A DNA stretch of 64,000 nt, taken from assembly GCF_900291465.1 (NCBI RefSeq), contig NZ_LT985808.1, positions 3,438,670 through 3,502,669 on the forward strand, given 5' to 3'. The DNA is from Bacteroides sp. Marseille-P3684. Lineage in GTDB: Bacteria > Bacteroidota > Bacteroidia > Bacteroidales > Bacteroidaceae. Of this stretch, positions 1-8,528 are shown in pieces (position 1 is the first letter of the stretch; every line of letters begins with the position of its first letter). The notes below the pieces were generated by a model that was given only the letters and a program-made list of their open reading frames with translations, ran no database searches and was not told the origin of the DNA. The translations under genes were made by a program, and so were the position numbers.

Positions 1-1
1 C

Positions 2-3000
2 GGCGGAACATTCATCATCGACGGAAAGGAGATGGAGTCATCGCTCTTCCAGATGATCAAGAAGACCACTGCCGAGAATCCCAACAAGATTATTTCCGCC
101 TACAAGGACAACGTAGCCTTCGCCGAAGGACCGGTCGTGGAGCAATTCGCACCTGCCGACCACTCGACCTCGGACTACTTTGTCATCAAGGATATCAAGA
201 CCGTCATCTCCCTGAAGGCCGAGACGCACAACTTCCCCACCACGGTGGAACCGTTCAACGGTGCATCGACGGGTACGGGCGGTGAAATCCGCGACCGTAT
301 GGGTGGCGGCAAGGGTTCCTGGCCCATTGCCGGAACGGCTGTCTACATGACCTCCTATCCGCGTACGGAGGAAGGTCGTGCCTGGGAGAAGCTGCTGCCG
401 GTGCGCAAATGGCTCTATCAGACACCCGAACAAATCCTCATCAAGGCTTCCAACGGTGCGTCCGACTTCGGCAACAAGTTCGGTCAGCCGCTCATCTGCG
501 GTTCGGTGCTGACCTTCGAGCATCAGGAGAAGGAGACGTTCTACGGCTACGACAAGGTCATCATGCTTGCCGGTGGTGTGGGCTACGGCACCCAACGCGA
601 CTGCCTGAAAGGCAAACCCGAAGCCGGCAACAAGGTGGTGGTCATCGGCGGTGACAACTACCGCATCGGTCTGGGTGGCGGCTCCGTGTCGTCGGTAGAC
701 ACCGGACGTTACTCGTCGGGTATCGAGCTGAACGCCGTGCAGCGTGCCAACGCCGAAATGCAGAAACGTGCCAACAACGTGGTGCGTGCCCTCTGCGAGG
801 AGGATGTGAACCCCATCGTCTCCATCCACGACCACGGCTCGGCAGGCCACGTGAACTGCCTCTCGGAGCTGGTGGAAGAGTGTGGCGGACTGATTGACAT
901 GTCGAAGCTCCCCATCGGCGACCATACCCTCTCTGCCAAGGAAATCATTGCCAACGAGAGCCAGGAGCGCATGGGCTTGCTCATCGACGAGAAAGCCATC
1001 GAGCATGTGCAGAAGATTGCCGAGCGCGAGCGTGCCCCGATGTACGTTGTCGGCGAGACGACCGGCGACCATCGCTTCGCCTTCCAGCAGGCTGACGGGG
1101 TACGTCCCTTCGACCTTGCCGTCGACCAGATGTTCGGTTCCTCCCCGAAGACTTATATGGTGGACAACACCGTGGAGCGTCACTATGAGAATGTGACCTA
1201 CGATGCGTCCAAACTCAACGAATACCTGCGCAACGTGCTCCAGCTGGAGGCTGTTGCCTGCAAGGACTGGCTCACCAACAAGGTTGACCGTTCGGTGACC
1301 GGAAAAGTGGCACGCCAGCAATGTCAGGGCGAACTTCAGTTGCCGCTGAGCGACTGTGGTGTGGTAGCCCTCGACTACCGTGGAGAGAAAGGTATCGCCA
1401 CAGCCATCGGCCATGCACCCCAAGCTGCCCTGGCTGACCCTGCTGCCGGTTCTGTCCTGTCGGTTGCCGAAGCACTGACGAACATTGTCTGGGCACCGTT
1501 CGCCGACGGCATGGACAGCATCTCGCTCTCAGCCAACTGGATGTGGCCCTGCCGCTCTCAGGAAGGAGAGGATGCCCGTCTCTATACCGCCGTCAAGGCA
1601 CTCTCGGACTTCTGCTGCGCCCTGCAAATCAACGTACCGACCGGCAAGGACTCGTTGTCCATGACCCAGAAATACCCGAACGGCGATAAGGTCATCAGCC
1701 CGGGAACGGTCATCGTATCCGCCGGCGGTGAAGTGTCCGACGTGAAGAAGGTGGTATCGCCCGTACTGGTGAACGACAGCAAGACGACCCTCTACCACGT
1801 GGACTTCAGCTTCGACAAACTGCGCCTGGGCGGCTCCGCCTTTGCACAGTCACTCTATAAGGTAGGCGACGATGTACCCACTGTACAGAACCCCGAATAC
1901 TTCCGCGATGCCTTCCTCGCCATCCAAGAGCTGGTGAAGAAAGGCCTGATACTTGCCGGCCACGACATCTCTGCCGGAGGTCTCATCACGACCTTGCTGG
2001 AGATGTGCTTTGCCAACACCGAAGGCGGCTTGAACATCAGCCTGAACAAAATCAAGGAGGACGACCTCGTGAAGATTCTCTTTGCCGAGAACCCCGGTGT
2101 TGTCATCCAGGTGAGTGACAAGCACAAGGATGAGGTGAAGAAGATTCTCGAAGATGCCGGTGTGGGCTACGTGAAGCTGGGCAAGCCGACGGACGAGCGC
2201 CACATCCTCGTAGAGCATAAGGATGCCACCTATCAGTTCGGCATCGATTACCTGCGCGATGTCTGGTACTACTCCTCCTACCTGCTCGACTGCAAGCAGA
2301 GCATGAACGGATGCGCCAAGAAGCGTTTCGAGAACTACAAGCAGCAACCCGTGGAGTTCGTGTTCAACAAGGACTTCACCGGCAAGTTCTCACAATATGG
2401 TGTCGACCCCGACCGCCGTACGCCGAGCGGTGTCCGTGCAGCCATCATCCGTGAGAAAGGTACGAACGGCGAACGCGAAATGGCGTATGCCCTCTACCTG
2501 GCAGGATTTGATGTGAAGGACGTGACCATGACCGACCTGGTCAGCGGACGTGAGACACTGGAGGACATCAACATGATCGTGTTCTGCGGCGGCTTCTCCA
2601 ACTCCGACGTCCTGGGTTCTGCCAAAGGTTGGGCTGGAGCCTTCCTCTTCAACCCGAAGGCGAAGGAAGCCCTCGACAAGTTCTATGCCCGCAAGGACAC
2701 CCTCTCACTCGGTGTCTGCAACGGCTGCCAGCTGATGATGGAGCTGAACCTCATCAATCCGGAGTTCGAGAAACGCGGCAAGATGCTCCACAACGACTCC
2801 CACAAGTTCGAGTCCTCCTTCGTCGGTCTGACCATCCCGATGAACCGGAGCGTGATGTTCGGCTCACTGAGCGGTTGCAAGTTGGGCATCTTCGTGGCTC
2901 ACGGCGAAGGCAAGTTCTCCCTGCCCTACGATGAAGACAAATACAATGTGGTGGCAAAATACAGCTATGACGAGTATCCCGGCAACCCGAACGGCTCCGA

Positions 3001-3187
3001 CTATTCCGTAGCCGCCCTGGCAAGTGCAGACGGACGTCACATCGCCATCATGCCCCACCTGGAGCGTGCCTTCTTCCCCTGGCAGAACGCCTGCTATCCG
3101 GCTGAGCGCAGAGACAGCGACCAGATCACGCCGTGGTTTGAGGCATTCGTCAATGCCCGCAAGTGGGTGGAAGCACACAAAGCATAA
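2..3187 (+). CDS. purL: Phosphoribosylformylglycinamidine synthase, large type (5' end outside window)
   Basis: Cytosolic enzyme of de novo purine synthesis: converts FGAR, glutamine and ATP to FGAM. The frame is open from base 2, and the first in-frame ATG (32) is internal. About 1061 residues are present, so roughly the first 170 of this ~1230-residue fused form are missing. Visible are the FGAM-synthase ATP-binding repeats (ETHNFPTTVEPFNGA near the start, HDISAGG later) and a C-terminal class I glutamine amidotransferase domain with the nucleophile Cys in LGVCNGCQLM and the His/Glu pair in MPHLER. A terminator-like hairpin follows the stop. The next gene is unrelated to purine synthesis. 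Confidence 0.97.
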   Translation, partial: GGTFIIDGKEMESSLFQMIKKTTAENPNKIISAYKDNVAFAEGPVVEQFAPADHSTSDYFVIKDIKTVISLKAETHNFPTTVEPFNGASTGTGGEIRDRMGGGKGSWPIAGTAVYMTSYPRTEEGRAWEKLLPVRKWLYQTPEQILIKASNGASDFGNKFGQPLICGSVLTFEHQEKETFYGYDKVIMLAGGVGYGTQRDCLKGKPEAGNKVVVIGGDNYRIGLGGGSVSSVDTGRYSSGIELNAVQRANAEMQKRANNVVRALCEEDVNPIVSIHDHGSAGHVNCLSELVEECGGLIDMSKLPIGDHTLSAKEIIANESQERMGLLIDEKAIEHVQKIAERERAPMYVVGETTGDHRFAFQQADGVRPFDLAVDQMFGSSPKTYMVDNTVERHYENVTYDASKLNEYLRNVLQLEAVACKDWLTNKVDRSVTGKVARQQCQGELQLPLSDCGVVALDYRGEKGIATAIGHAPQAALADPAAGSVLSVAEALTNIVWAPFADGMDSISLSANWMWPCRSQEGEDARLYTAVKALSDFCCALQINVPTGKDSLSMTQKYPNGDKVISPGTVIVSAGGEVSDVKKVVSPVLVNDSKTTLYHVDFSFDKLRLGGSAFAQSLYKVGDDVPTVQNPEYFRDAFLAIQELVKKGLILAGHDISAGGLITTLLEMCFANTEGGLNISLNKIKEDDLVKILFAENPGVVIQVSDKHKDEVKKILEDAGVGYVKLGKPTDERHILVEHKDATYQFGIDYLRDVWYYSSYLLDCKQSMNGCAKKRFENYKQQPVEFVFNKDFTGKFSQYGVDPDRRTPSGVRAAIIREKGTNGEREMAYALYLAGFDVKDVTMTDLVSGRETLEDINMIVFCGGFSNSDVLGSAKGWAGAFLFNPKAKEALDKFYARKDTLSLGVCNGCQLMMELNLINPEFEKRGKMLHNDSHKFESSFVGLTIPMNRSVMFGSLSGCKLGIFVAHGEGKFSLPYDEDKYNVVAKYSYDEYPGNPNGSDYSVAALASADGRHIAIMPHLERAFFPWQNACYPAERRDSDQITPWFEAFVNARKWVEAHKA

Positions 3188-3218
3188 GCTTCTCGTTCCA
3201 ATTTAGATAACCATGCGG

Positions 3219-3250
3219 AAGGGCTGTGTCGTGTGGCACAGCCCTTTCCT
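3219..3250 (+). terminator. Intrinsic terminator after purL
   Basis: Perfect 10-bp stem AAGGGCTGTG / CACAGCCCTT with an 8-base loop, followed by a T/C-rich run. It lies 31 bases after the purL stop and ends 24 bases before the ChrA start. Confidence 0.8.
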
Positions 3251-3273
3251 TTCTGACCTATCCTTATTTTGAT

Positions 3274-3825
3274 ATGAACACCTATCTGCAATTCTTCCTG
3301 CTATTCTTCAAGATCGGCATCTTCACCATCGGAGGAGGCTACGCCATGATTCCGCTGATTGAAGACGCGCTGATTCGCAAGCGGAACTGGATCAGCCGCG
3401 AAGAGTTCGTCGACCTCATGGCAGTGGCACAGTCGGCACCGGGCATCTTCGCCGTCAACATTGCCATCTTCATCGGCTACAAGCTGAAAGGCACCAAGGG
3501 CAGCTATGCCTGTGCGCTGGGCACCATCCTGCCTTCGTTCCTCATCATGCTGCTCATTGCCCTGTTCTTCCAGAGCTTCAAGGAATACCCCCTGGTGGAG
3601 AACATCTTCAAGGGTATCCGCCCGGGTGTGGTCGCCCTGATTGCCGCCCCCACGTTCACCGTGGCGAAGTCTAGTAAAATCAACCGTTTCAATGTGTGGA
3701 TTCCCATCCTGGGAGCCCTGCTCATCTGGGCATGGGGCTTCTCTCCCATCTATGTCATCGTCCTTGCCGGTGTGGGAGGTTACTGCTGGGGACGCTACCA
3801 GAACCATAAACAAGCCAAGTCATGA
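3274..3825 (+). CDS. chrA: Chromate transporter family protein, short ChrA (first of pair)
   Basis: Inner-membrane protein of the CHR family, about 183 residues, i.e. a single-domain (short-chain) ChrA. The N-terminal FFKIGIFTIGGGYAMIPLIE and the AQSAPGIFAVNIAIFIGYKL segments are the conserved CHR signature. Several hydrophobic segments follow. The ATG at 3274 is preferred over an upstream alternative start because the conserved domain begins there and the earlier bases lie in the purL terminator. The stop overlaps the start of the next CHR gene by 4 bases (ATGA), so the two are translationally coupled and probably form a heterodimer. Chromate or other anion export is the family role; the substrate here is not shown. 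Confidence 0.88.
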   Translation: MNTYLQFFLLFFKIGIFTIGGGYAMIPLIEDALIRKRNWISREEFVDLMAVAQSAPGIFAVNIAIFIGYKLKGTKGSYACALGTILPSFLIMLLIALFFQSFKEYPLVENIFKGIRPGVVALIAAPTFTVAKSSKINRFNVWIPILGALLIWAWGFSPIYVIVLAGVGGYCWGRYQNHKQAKS

Positions 3826-4400
3826 TATTCCTGCAACTCTTCTACACCTTCTTCAAGATAGGTCTGTTCGGTTTCGGCGGAGGCTATGCCATGCTCTCCA
3901 TGATTCAGGGCGAAGTGGTGACCCGCTATGGATGGCTCACCAGCTCCGAGTTCACCGACATCGTCGCACTGAGCCAGATGACTCCCGGTCCCATCGGGAT
4001 CAACTCTGCCACCTACGTGGGCTATTCCGCTATCGTCCATGCCGGCTATTCGCCTGTCGTCGGCGTATTGGGCAGCATCATCGCCACCTTTGCCGTGTGC
4101 TTCCCCTCGTTCGTGCTGATGCTGCTCATCAGCAAATACTTCCTGAAGTTCCAGAAGCACCCCACGGTGGAGTCCGTCTTCAAAGGGTTGCGTCCGGCGG
4201 TCGTCGGACTGCTTGCCGCCTCCGCCCTGCTGCTGATGAACACCGCCAACTTCGGCAGCCCCGACGAATCGATGTTGCAGGTCGTTGTGAGCATCCTGCT
4301 CTTTGCCGGCACGTTCATTGCCTCGTATATCTATAAGGTAAATCCTATCCTGCTCATCATCCTCTGCAGTGCCGTGGGCGGAATAGTCTACTCCATCTGA
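3822..4400 (+). CDS. chrA: Chromate transporter family protein, short ChrA (second of pair)
   Basis: Second single-domain CHR protein, 192 residues. It has the same signature in paralogous form (FFKIGLFGFGGGYAMLSMIQ and SQMTPGPIGINSATYVGY) and a hydrophobic C-terminal half. Its ATG overlaps the preceding stop. Short ChrA proteins usually occur as such pairs, the two halves corresponding to the N and C domains of long ChrA and inserting with opposite topology. No chromate-resistance regulator is visible nearby, so the physiological anion is unknown. Confidence 0.88.
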   Translation: MIFLQLFYTFFKIGLFGFGGGYAMLSMIQGEVVTRYGWLTSSEFTDIVALSQMTPGPIGINSATYVGYSAIVHAGYSPVVGVLGSIIATFAVCFPSFVLMLLISKYFLKFQKHPTVESVFKGLRPAVVGLLAASALLLMNTANFGSPDESMLQVVVSILLFAGTFIASYIYKVNPILLIILCSAVGGIVYSI

Positions 4401-4422
4401 CGGTCCTTTGCTGCGAATCGCC

Positions 4423-4430
4423 TATATTTG
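4423..4430 (+). promoter_or_regulatory. Bacteroides-type -7 element (TAtaTTTG)
   Basis: Exact TAnnTTTG match 22 bases after the chrA stop and 39 bases before the hydrolase ATG. No TTTG at the usual 19-21 base spacing, so only the -7 half is supported. Confidence 0.5.
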
Positions 4431-4469
4431 CAACCATCAATACAAGCAATCTATCGAATAACAGATCCT

Positions 4470-5966
4470 ATGAGAAACAAGACTCTCCTCCCCCTCCTGT
4501 TGCTGCTCCTCTTTTGCGGGACAGTCTACGGACAGACGGCACCCAAACGTGAGTTCCGCGGTGCATGGATACAAGCCGTGAACGGACAGTTCCAGGGCAT
4601 GTCGCCTCAAACCATGCAACAGACCCTCATCCGGCAGCTCGACGTACTCCAGCAAGCCGGCATCAATGCCATCATCTTCCAGGTGCGTGCCGAGGGCGAC
4701 GCCCTCTACGCCTCCAAGTATGAACCGTGGAGCCGCTTCCTCACCGGTGTGCAAGGCAAGGCTCCCTCGCCCCTGTGGGACCCACTGCAGTTCATGGTGG
4801 AAGAATGCCACAAGCGGAACATGGAGCTACATGCCTGGATCAATCCCTACCGCGCCAAGACCAAAGGCACGGCCACGCTGGCAGGCAACCATGCCGCCAA
4901 GCTCTATCCCAACCGCTTCATCGAGTACGAAGGACAGCTCTACTTCGACCCGGGCTATCCGGAGAACCGCGCCTACATCTGCCAGATTGTGAAAGACATC
5001 GTGGAGCGGTATGACGTGGATGCCATCCACATGGACGACTACTTCTATCCCTATCCCGTCGCCGGTGTCCCCATCCGCGACGACGTGAGCTTTGCACAGT
5101 ACGGGACAGGCTATGCCAACCGCGCCGACTGGCGACGCAACAACGTCAACCTCCTCATCCAGGAACTGCACGAGACCATCCGCTCCGCCAAGCCCTGGGT
5201 GAAGTTCGGCATCTCTCCCTTCGGCATCTACCGCAACCAGAAGAGCGACCCCAACGGAAGCCGCACCAACGGTCTGCAGAACTATGACGACCTCTATGCA
5301 GACATCCTCCTCTGGGTCAACAAGGGATGGGTGGACTACAACATTCCGCAGGTGTACTGGGAAATCGGACATCCGGCAGCCGACTATGCCGAACTCGTCG
5401 GCTGGTGGGCACGTCATGCCGACAACCGTCCGCTCTTCATCGGACAGGACGTGATGCGCACCGTGAAGAAACCGGACCTGCAGAACCCCAACATCCACCA
5501 GCAGGCACGCAAGATGCAGCTCCAACGCTCGCAACCTGCCATCCAAGGCTCCTGCCAGTGGTATGCAGCCGCCGTCGTGGACAACGTGGGCAACTACCGC
5601 GAAGCCCTCAGCCGCTACTACCACCGCTACCCTGCCCTGCAACCGCTCTTCCCCTTCATGGACAAGAAAGCGCCGAAGAAGGTCCGCAAGCTCAAACCGG
5701 TCTGGATGGAAGACGGATACATCCTCTGCTGGACCGCCCCGAAAGCCCGGCATGAGATGGACCGTGCCATCGAGTACGTGGTCTACCGCTTTGCCAAAGG
5801 CGAGAAGCGCGACCTGGAAGACCCGTCAAAGATTGTCACCATCACTCGCGACACCTTCTACAAACTTCCCTACGAAGACGGCAAGACTACCTGTTATTAT
5901 GTAGTGACCGCCCTCGACCACCTGCAGAACGAGTCGAAAGCGGTGAAGAAGAAAGTCAAACTGTAA
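4470..5966 (+). CDS. Secreted glycoside-hydrolase-like protein, GHL10/DUF187 (YngK-like)
   Basis: Exported protein of 498 residues. The start at 4470 gives a clear signal peptide (MRNKTLL, then a Leu-rich core ending ..GQ); the upstream in-frame start lacks one and lies on the -7 element. The mature part begins with the GHL10 hallmark FRGAWIQ and continues with GINAIIFQVRAEGDALY and LHAWINPYR, a TIM-barrel related to GH10/GH13. Conserved acidic residues appear in DAIHMDDYFYPYP. The C-terminal ~90 residues resemble a fibronectin-III-like domain (VYRFAKGE...YYVVTALD). Family members are thought to act on glycans or peptidoglycan-linked sugars, but the substrate is not predictable. Confidence 0.82.
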   Translation: MRNKTLLPLLLLLLFCGTVYGQTAPKREFRGAWIQAVNGQFQGMSPQTMQQTLIRQLDVLQQAGINAIIFQVRAEGDALYASKYEPWSRFLTGVQGKAPSPLWDPLQFMVEECHKRNMELHAWINPYRAKTKGTATLAGNHAAKLYPNRFIEYEGQLYFDPGYPENRAYICQIVKDIVERYDVDAIHMDDYFYPYPVAGVPIRDDVSFAQYGTGYANRADWRRNNVNLLIQELHETIRSAKPWVKFGISPFGIYRNQKSDPNGSRTNGLQNYDDLYADILLWVNKGWVDYNIPQVYWEIGHPAADYAELVGWWARHADNRPLFIGQDVMRTVKKPDLQNPNIHQQARKMQLQRSQPAIQGSCQWYAAAVVDNVGNYREALSRYYHRYPALQPLFPFMDKKAPKKVRKLKPVWMEDGYILCWTAPKARHEMDRAIEYVVYRFAKGEKRDLEDPSKIVTITRDTFYKLPYEDGKTTCYYVVTALDHLQNESKAVKKKVKL

Positions 5967-5993
5967 AGTCCCCCTTGTCCACTCCCGACAGCC

Positions 5994-7283
5994 ATGACTG
6001 AAGAGACCCTCAACAAGCTGCGTATCCTGACGGAGTCGGCGAAATACGACGTGTCGTGTTCGTCGAGCGGAACCGTACGTGCCAACCGTGGGACGGGAGT
6101 GGGCAACACCGTCGGGGGAATAGGCATCTGCCACAGCTTTGCCGACGACGGACGATGCATCTCGCTGCTCAAGGTCATGCTCACCAACTACTGCATGTAT
6201 GATTGTGCCTACTGCATCAACCGCACGAGCAACGACATCCCCCGCGCCACGCTGTCCGTCCGCGAACTGGTCGAGCTGACCATGGAGTTCTACCGACGGA
6301 ACTACATCGAGGGGCTCTTCCTCAGCTCGGGTGTGGTACGCAACCCCGACTATACCATGGAGCGGCTCGTCCGTGTGGCAAAAGACCTGCGCACCATCCA
6401 CCGCTTCAACGGCTATATCCACCTGAAGAGCATCCCCGGAGCCAGTCGCGAGCTGGTCAATGAAGCCGGACTCTATGCCGACCGCATGAGCGTGAACATT
6501 GAGATTCCCAACGAGAACTCCCTCAAGCTCCTTGCCCCGGAGAAGGACTTCCGCAGCGTCTACGAACCCATGTCGTTCATCCAGCAAGGTGTCCTGGAGA
6601 ACAAGGAGGACCGGCGCCACTGCCGCCATGTGCCCCGCTTTGTCCCCGCCGGACAGAGCACACAGATGATTGTCGGTGCTACGGCAGACCGTGACCGCGA
6701 CATCCTGCGCCTCTCTTCCGCCCTGTATGCCCGTCCCACGATGCGCCGCGTCTACTACTCCGGCTACATCCATGTGAACACCTACGACAAACGGCTGCCT
6801 CTGCTCAAGCAACCGCCCCTTGTGAGGGAGAACCGGCTCTATCAGGCAGACTGGCTGCTGCGTTTCTACCAGTTCCGGGTGGACGAAATCGTGGACGATG
6901 CCCATCCCGACCTTGACCTGGAGGTCGACCCCAAGCTGGCGTGGGCCTTGCGTCACCCGGAAGTCTTTCCCGTCGACATCAACAAGGCGGACTACGAGCT
7001 GATTCTCCGCGTGCCGGGCATCGGGGTCAAGTCCGCCACGCTGATTGTCAACTCGCGACGCTTCGGCCGTGTCACCTCTTTCCACCTGAAGAAGATGGGA
7101 GTGGTGATGAAGAAGGCAAGGTACTTCATCACGTGCGGCGAGCTGGTTTCGCCCACCATCCACGAACTGCATCCGGAGAATGTGCGCCGGCTCCTCGTCC
7201 CGCATCCCAAGCGGAAGACCGATGACCGTCAGCTGACACTCGACTTCGGCGACTCCGCCTCACCCACTCCCCTGCTACCATGA
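5994..7283 (+). CDS. Putative DNA modification/repair radical SAM protein (TIGR03916-type)
   Basis: 429 residues. A radical-SAM [4Fe-4S] motif CMYDCAYC (CxxxCxxC) sits near residue 68, preceded by the family-typical GGIGICHSF segment with extra cysteines. Near residues 320-355 there is a helix-hairpin-helix (INKADYELILRVPGIGVKSA), a DNA-binding fold of repair enzymes. The family is known as a conserved rSAM protein linked to a uracil-DNA-glycosylase-like partner. The next gene overlaps it by 4 bases and is exactly that partner family. The chemistry is uncharacterised as far as I know. The signature fit is strong; the function is inference. Confidence 0.88.
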   Translation: MTEETLNKLRILTESAKYDVSCSSSGTVRANRGTGVGNTVGGIGICHSFADDGRCISLLKVMLTNYCMYDCAYCINRTSNDIPRATLSVRELVELTMEFYRRNYIEGLFLSSGVVRNPDYTMERLVRVAKDLRTIHRFNGYIHLKSIPGASRELVNEAGLYADRMSVNIEIPNENSLKLLAPEKDFRSVYEPMSFIQQGVLENKEDRRHCRHVPRFVPAGQSTQMIVGATADRDRDILRLSSALYARPTMRRVYYSGYIHVNTYDKRLPLLKQPPLVRENRLYQADWLLRFYQFRVDEIVDDAHPDLDLEVDPKLAWALRHPEVFPVDINKADYELILRVPGIGVKSATLIVNSRRFGRVTSFHLKKMGVVMKKARYFITCGELVSPTIHELHPENVRRLLVPHPKRKTDDRQLTLDFGDSASPTPLLP

Positions 7284-8050
7284 CGATTTTCCGCTTCGAC
7301 CGCACCCTCGACGGACTCCTGACGGCAGTCTTTGATGCCTATGCACGCCGCTCCTTCCCCGATGTCCTGCAAGGAGACGAGGTCCCCCTCCCCCTGTTCT
7401 ACGAGGAGGAACACACCGTCATCACCGACGAGGCAAAAGCCACCCGCGTCTGGAATGCCCTCCGCAAGAAGCTCTCCCACCAGGCCCTCTCCTGCCTTGC
7501 CACTGCCTACCTCTCCGAACTGCCGGAGCTGGACATGCCCCTCTTCCGTTACATCCGCAAGTCCATCGACTCCCCGCAGAGCATCGAGCGCAACTTTGCC
7601 GACCCCGACGTGCTCTTCGTCACCAATACCTGCCGCAAGGTGGCACACGAACGGCTGCGCATGCTCCAGTTCGTCCGCTTCCAGAAAGCAGCCGACGGCA
7701 CCTATTTTGCACTCATGGAACCGCTCTACAATATCCTTCCGCTTGCCATCGACCATTTCCGCGACCGTTTTGCCGACCAGCCCTTTCTGCTCTATGACCG
7801 ACGCCGACACTACGGTTACTATTACGACTGCCGGGAGGTGACCTGCGTGCACTTCGACGAGCAGCTGCCTCACTTCCAGTCGGGCAAGCTCGACGAGTCC
7901 CTGCTTGACAAGGACGAGAAGCTCTTCCAGGAACTGTGGCGCACCTACTTCAAGGCCATCTGCATCCGCGAACGCATGAACCCGCGCAAGCAGCGTCAGG
8001 ACATGCCCGTCCGCTACTGGAAATATCTGACGGAGAAGAATGGGAAGTAA
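7280..8050 (+). CDS. TIGR03915/DUF4130 family putative DNA metabolism protein
   Basis: 256 residues, start overlapping the rSAM stop (ATGA). The N-terminus MTIFRFDRTLDGLLTAVFDAY is the recognisable opening of this family. The C-terminal half holds the DUF4130-type segment (FADPDVLFVTNTCRKV, LMEPLYNILPLAIDHFRDRF) and ends with NPRKQRQDMPVRYWKYLTEK, also typical. In some relatives the same domain is fused to a UdgX-like uracil-DNA glycosylase; here it stands alone. It probably acts with the upstream radical-SAM protein in a two-gene DNA repair or modification unit. Biochemical role unknown. Confidence 0.85.
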   Translation: MTIFRFDRTLDGLLTAVFDAYARRSFPDVLQGDEVPLPLFYEEEHTVITDEAKATRVWNALRKKLSHQALSCLATAYLSELPELDMPLFRYIRKSIDSPQSIERNFADPDVLFVTNTCRKVAHERLRMLQFVRFQKAADGTYFALMEPLYNILPLAIDHFRDRFADQPFLLYDRRRHYGYYYDCREVTCVHFDEQLPHFQSGKLDESLLDKDEKLFQELWRTYFKAICIRERMNPRKQRQDMPVRYWKYLTEKNGK

Positions 8051-8528
8051 GAGCAACAGACATCCATCCGCTAAAGCATGCCCCTGAGCCTTCCGACTCA
8101 AAGAGACAGCAACGAGATGCGCATCTGCTTGTCGCGAGATGAGCATCTCATTCTCCTGAGATGAGCATCTCATTGGTGACGAGATGCGCATCTCACAAAC
8201 AGGGCTCACGGTTGGTGTGACAGCGAGTTGCGCGAAATGCAGGTCAGGAGATGCGCAAGAAGGTGATTTGAGAAGGGTGAAAAGGGGTGTCGAAAAACAG
8301 GATTTGAACGCCGATGGAATGAAGGAGAACGTCCTGTGACTGGCAGGAGTCAGGCAAAACGGGAGTTCGGAAGGGAGGTACGAAGATAGGGATTTCCGGT
8401 GAGGATAGCAATATATGGATATTTATCCGTATATTCGCGGCGTTGATAGCAACCTATCGCTCCATGAACAATTGTCTTGGGCACATTGTTCTACCGTTTC
8501 ACTAGTGAATAGATAAGAAGGATAAGTT
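8051..8528 (+). other. 478-bp intergenic gap with palindrome array and an inverted repeat upstream of fic
   Basis: No credible gene. The first half contains the 22-bp-period palindrome array (listed separately) plus a half-site GAGATGCGCA at 8248-8257. The second half has an AT-rich inverted repeat at 8411-8434 (11-base arms, one mismatch, 2-base centre) and a direct repeat GATAGCAA at 8404 and 8445. These could be operator-like elements for the fic gene, but no consensus promoter is evident. Confidence 0.6.
8114..8194. repeat. 22-bp-period palindrome array 1 (GAGATGmGCATCTC)
   Basis: Four copies of a 14-bp palindrome begin at 8114, 8136, 8158 and 8181 (steps 22, 22, 23). The first copy ends in G instead of C; copies 2 and 3 have A at position 7 and copies 1 and 4 have C. 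The spacers between palindromes are 8, 8 and 9 bases and unrelated in sequence. It lies 63 bases after the TIGR03915 gene. Confidence 0.9.

Noticed and set aside
38-1423. 461-codon open frame antisense to purL
   Set aside because: Shadow of the strongly biased, GC-rich purL coding strand; no recognisable protein features.
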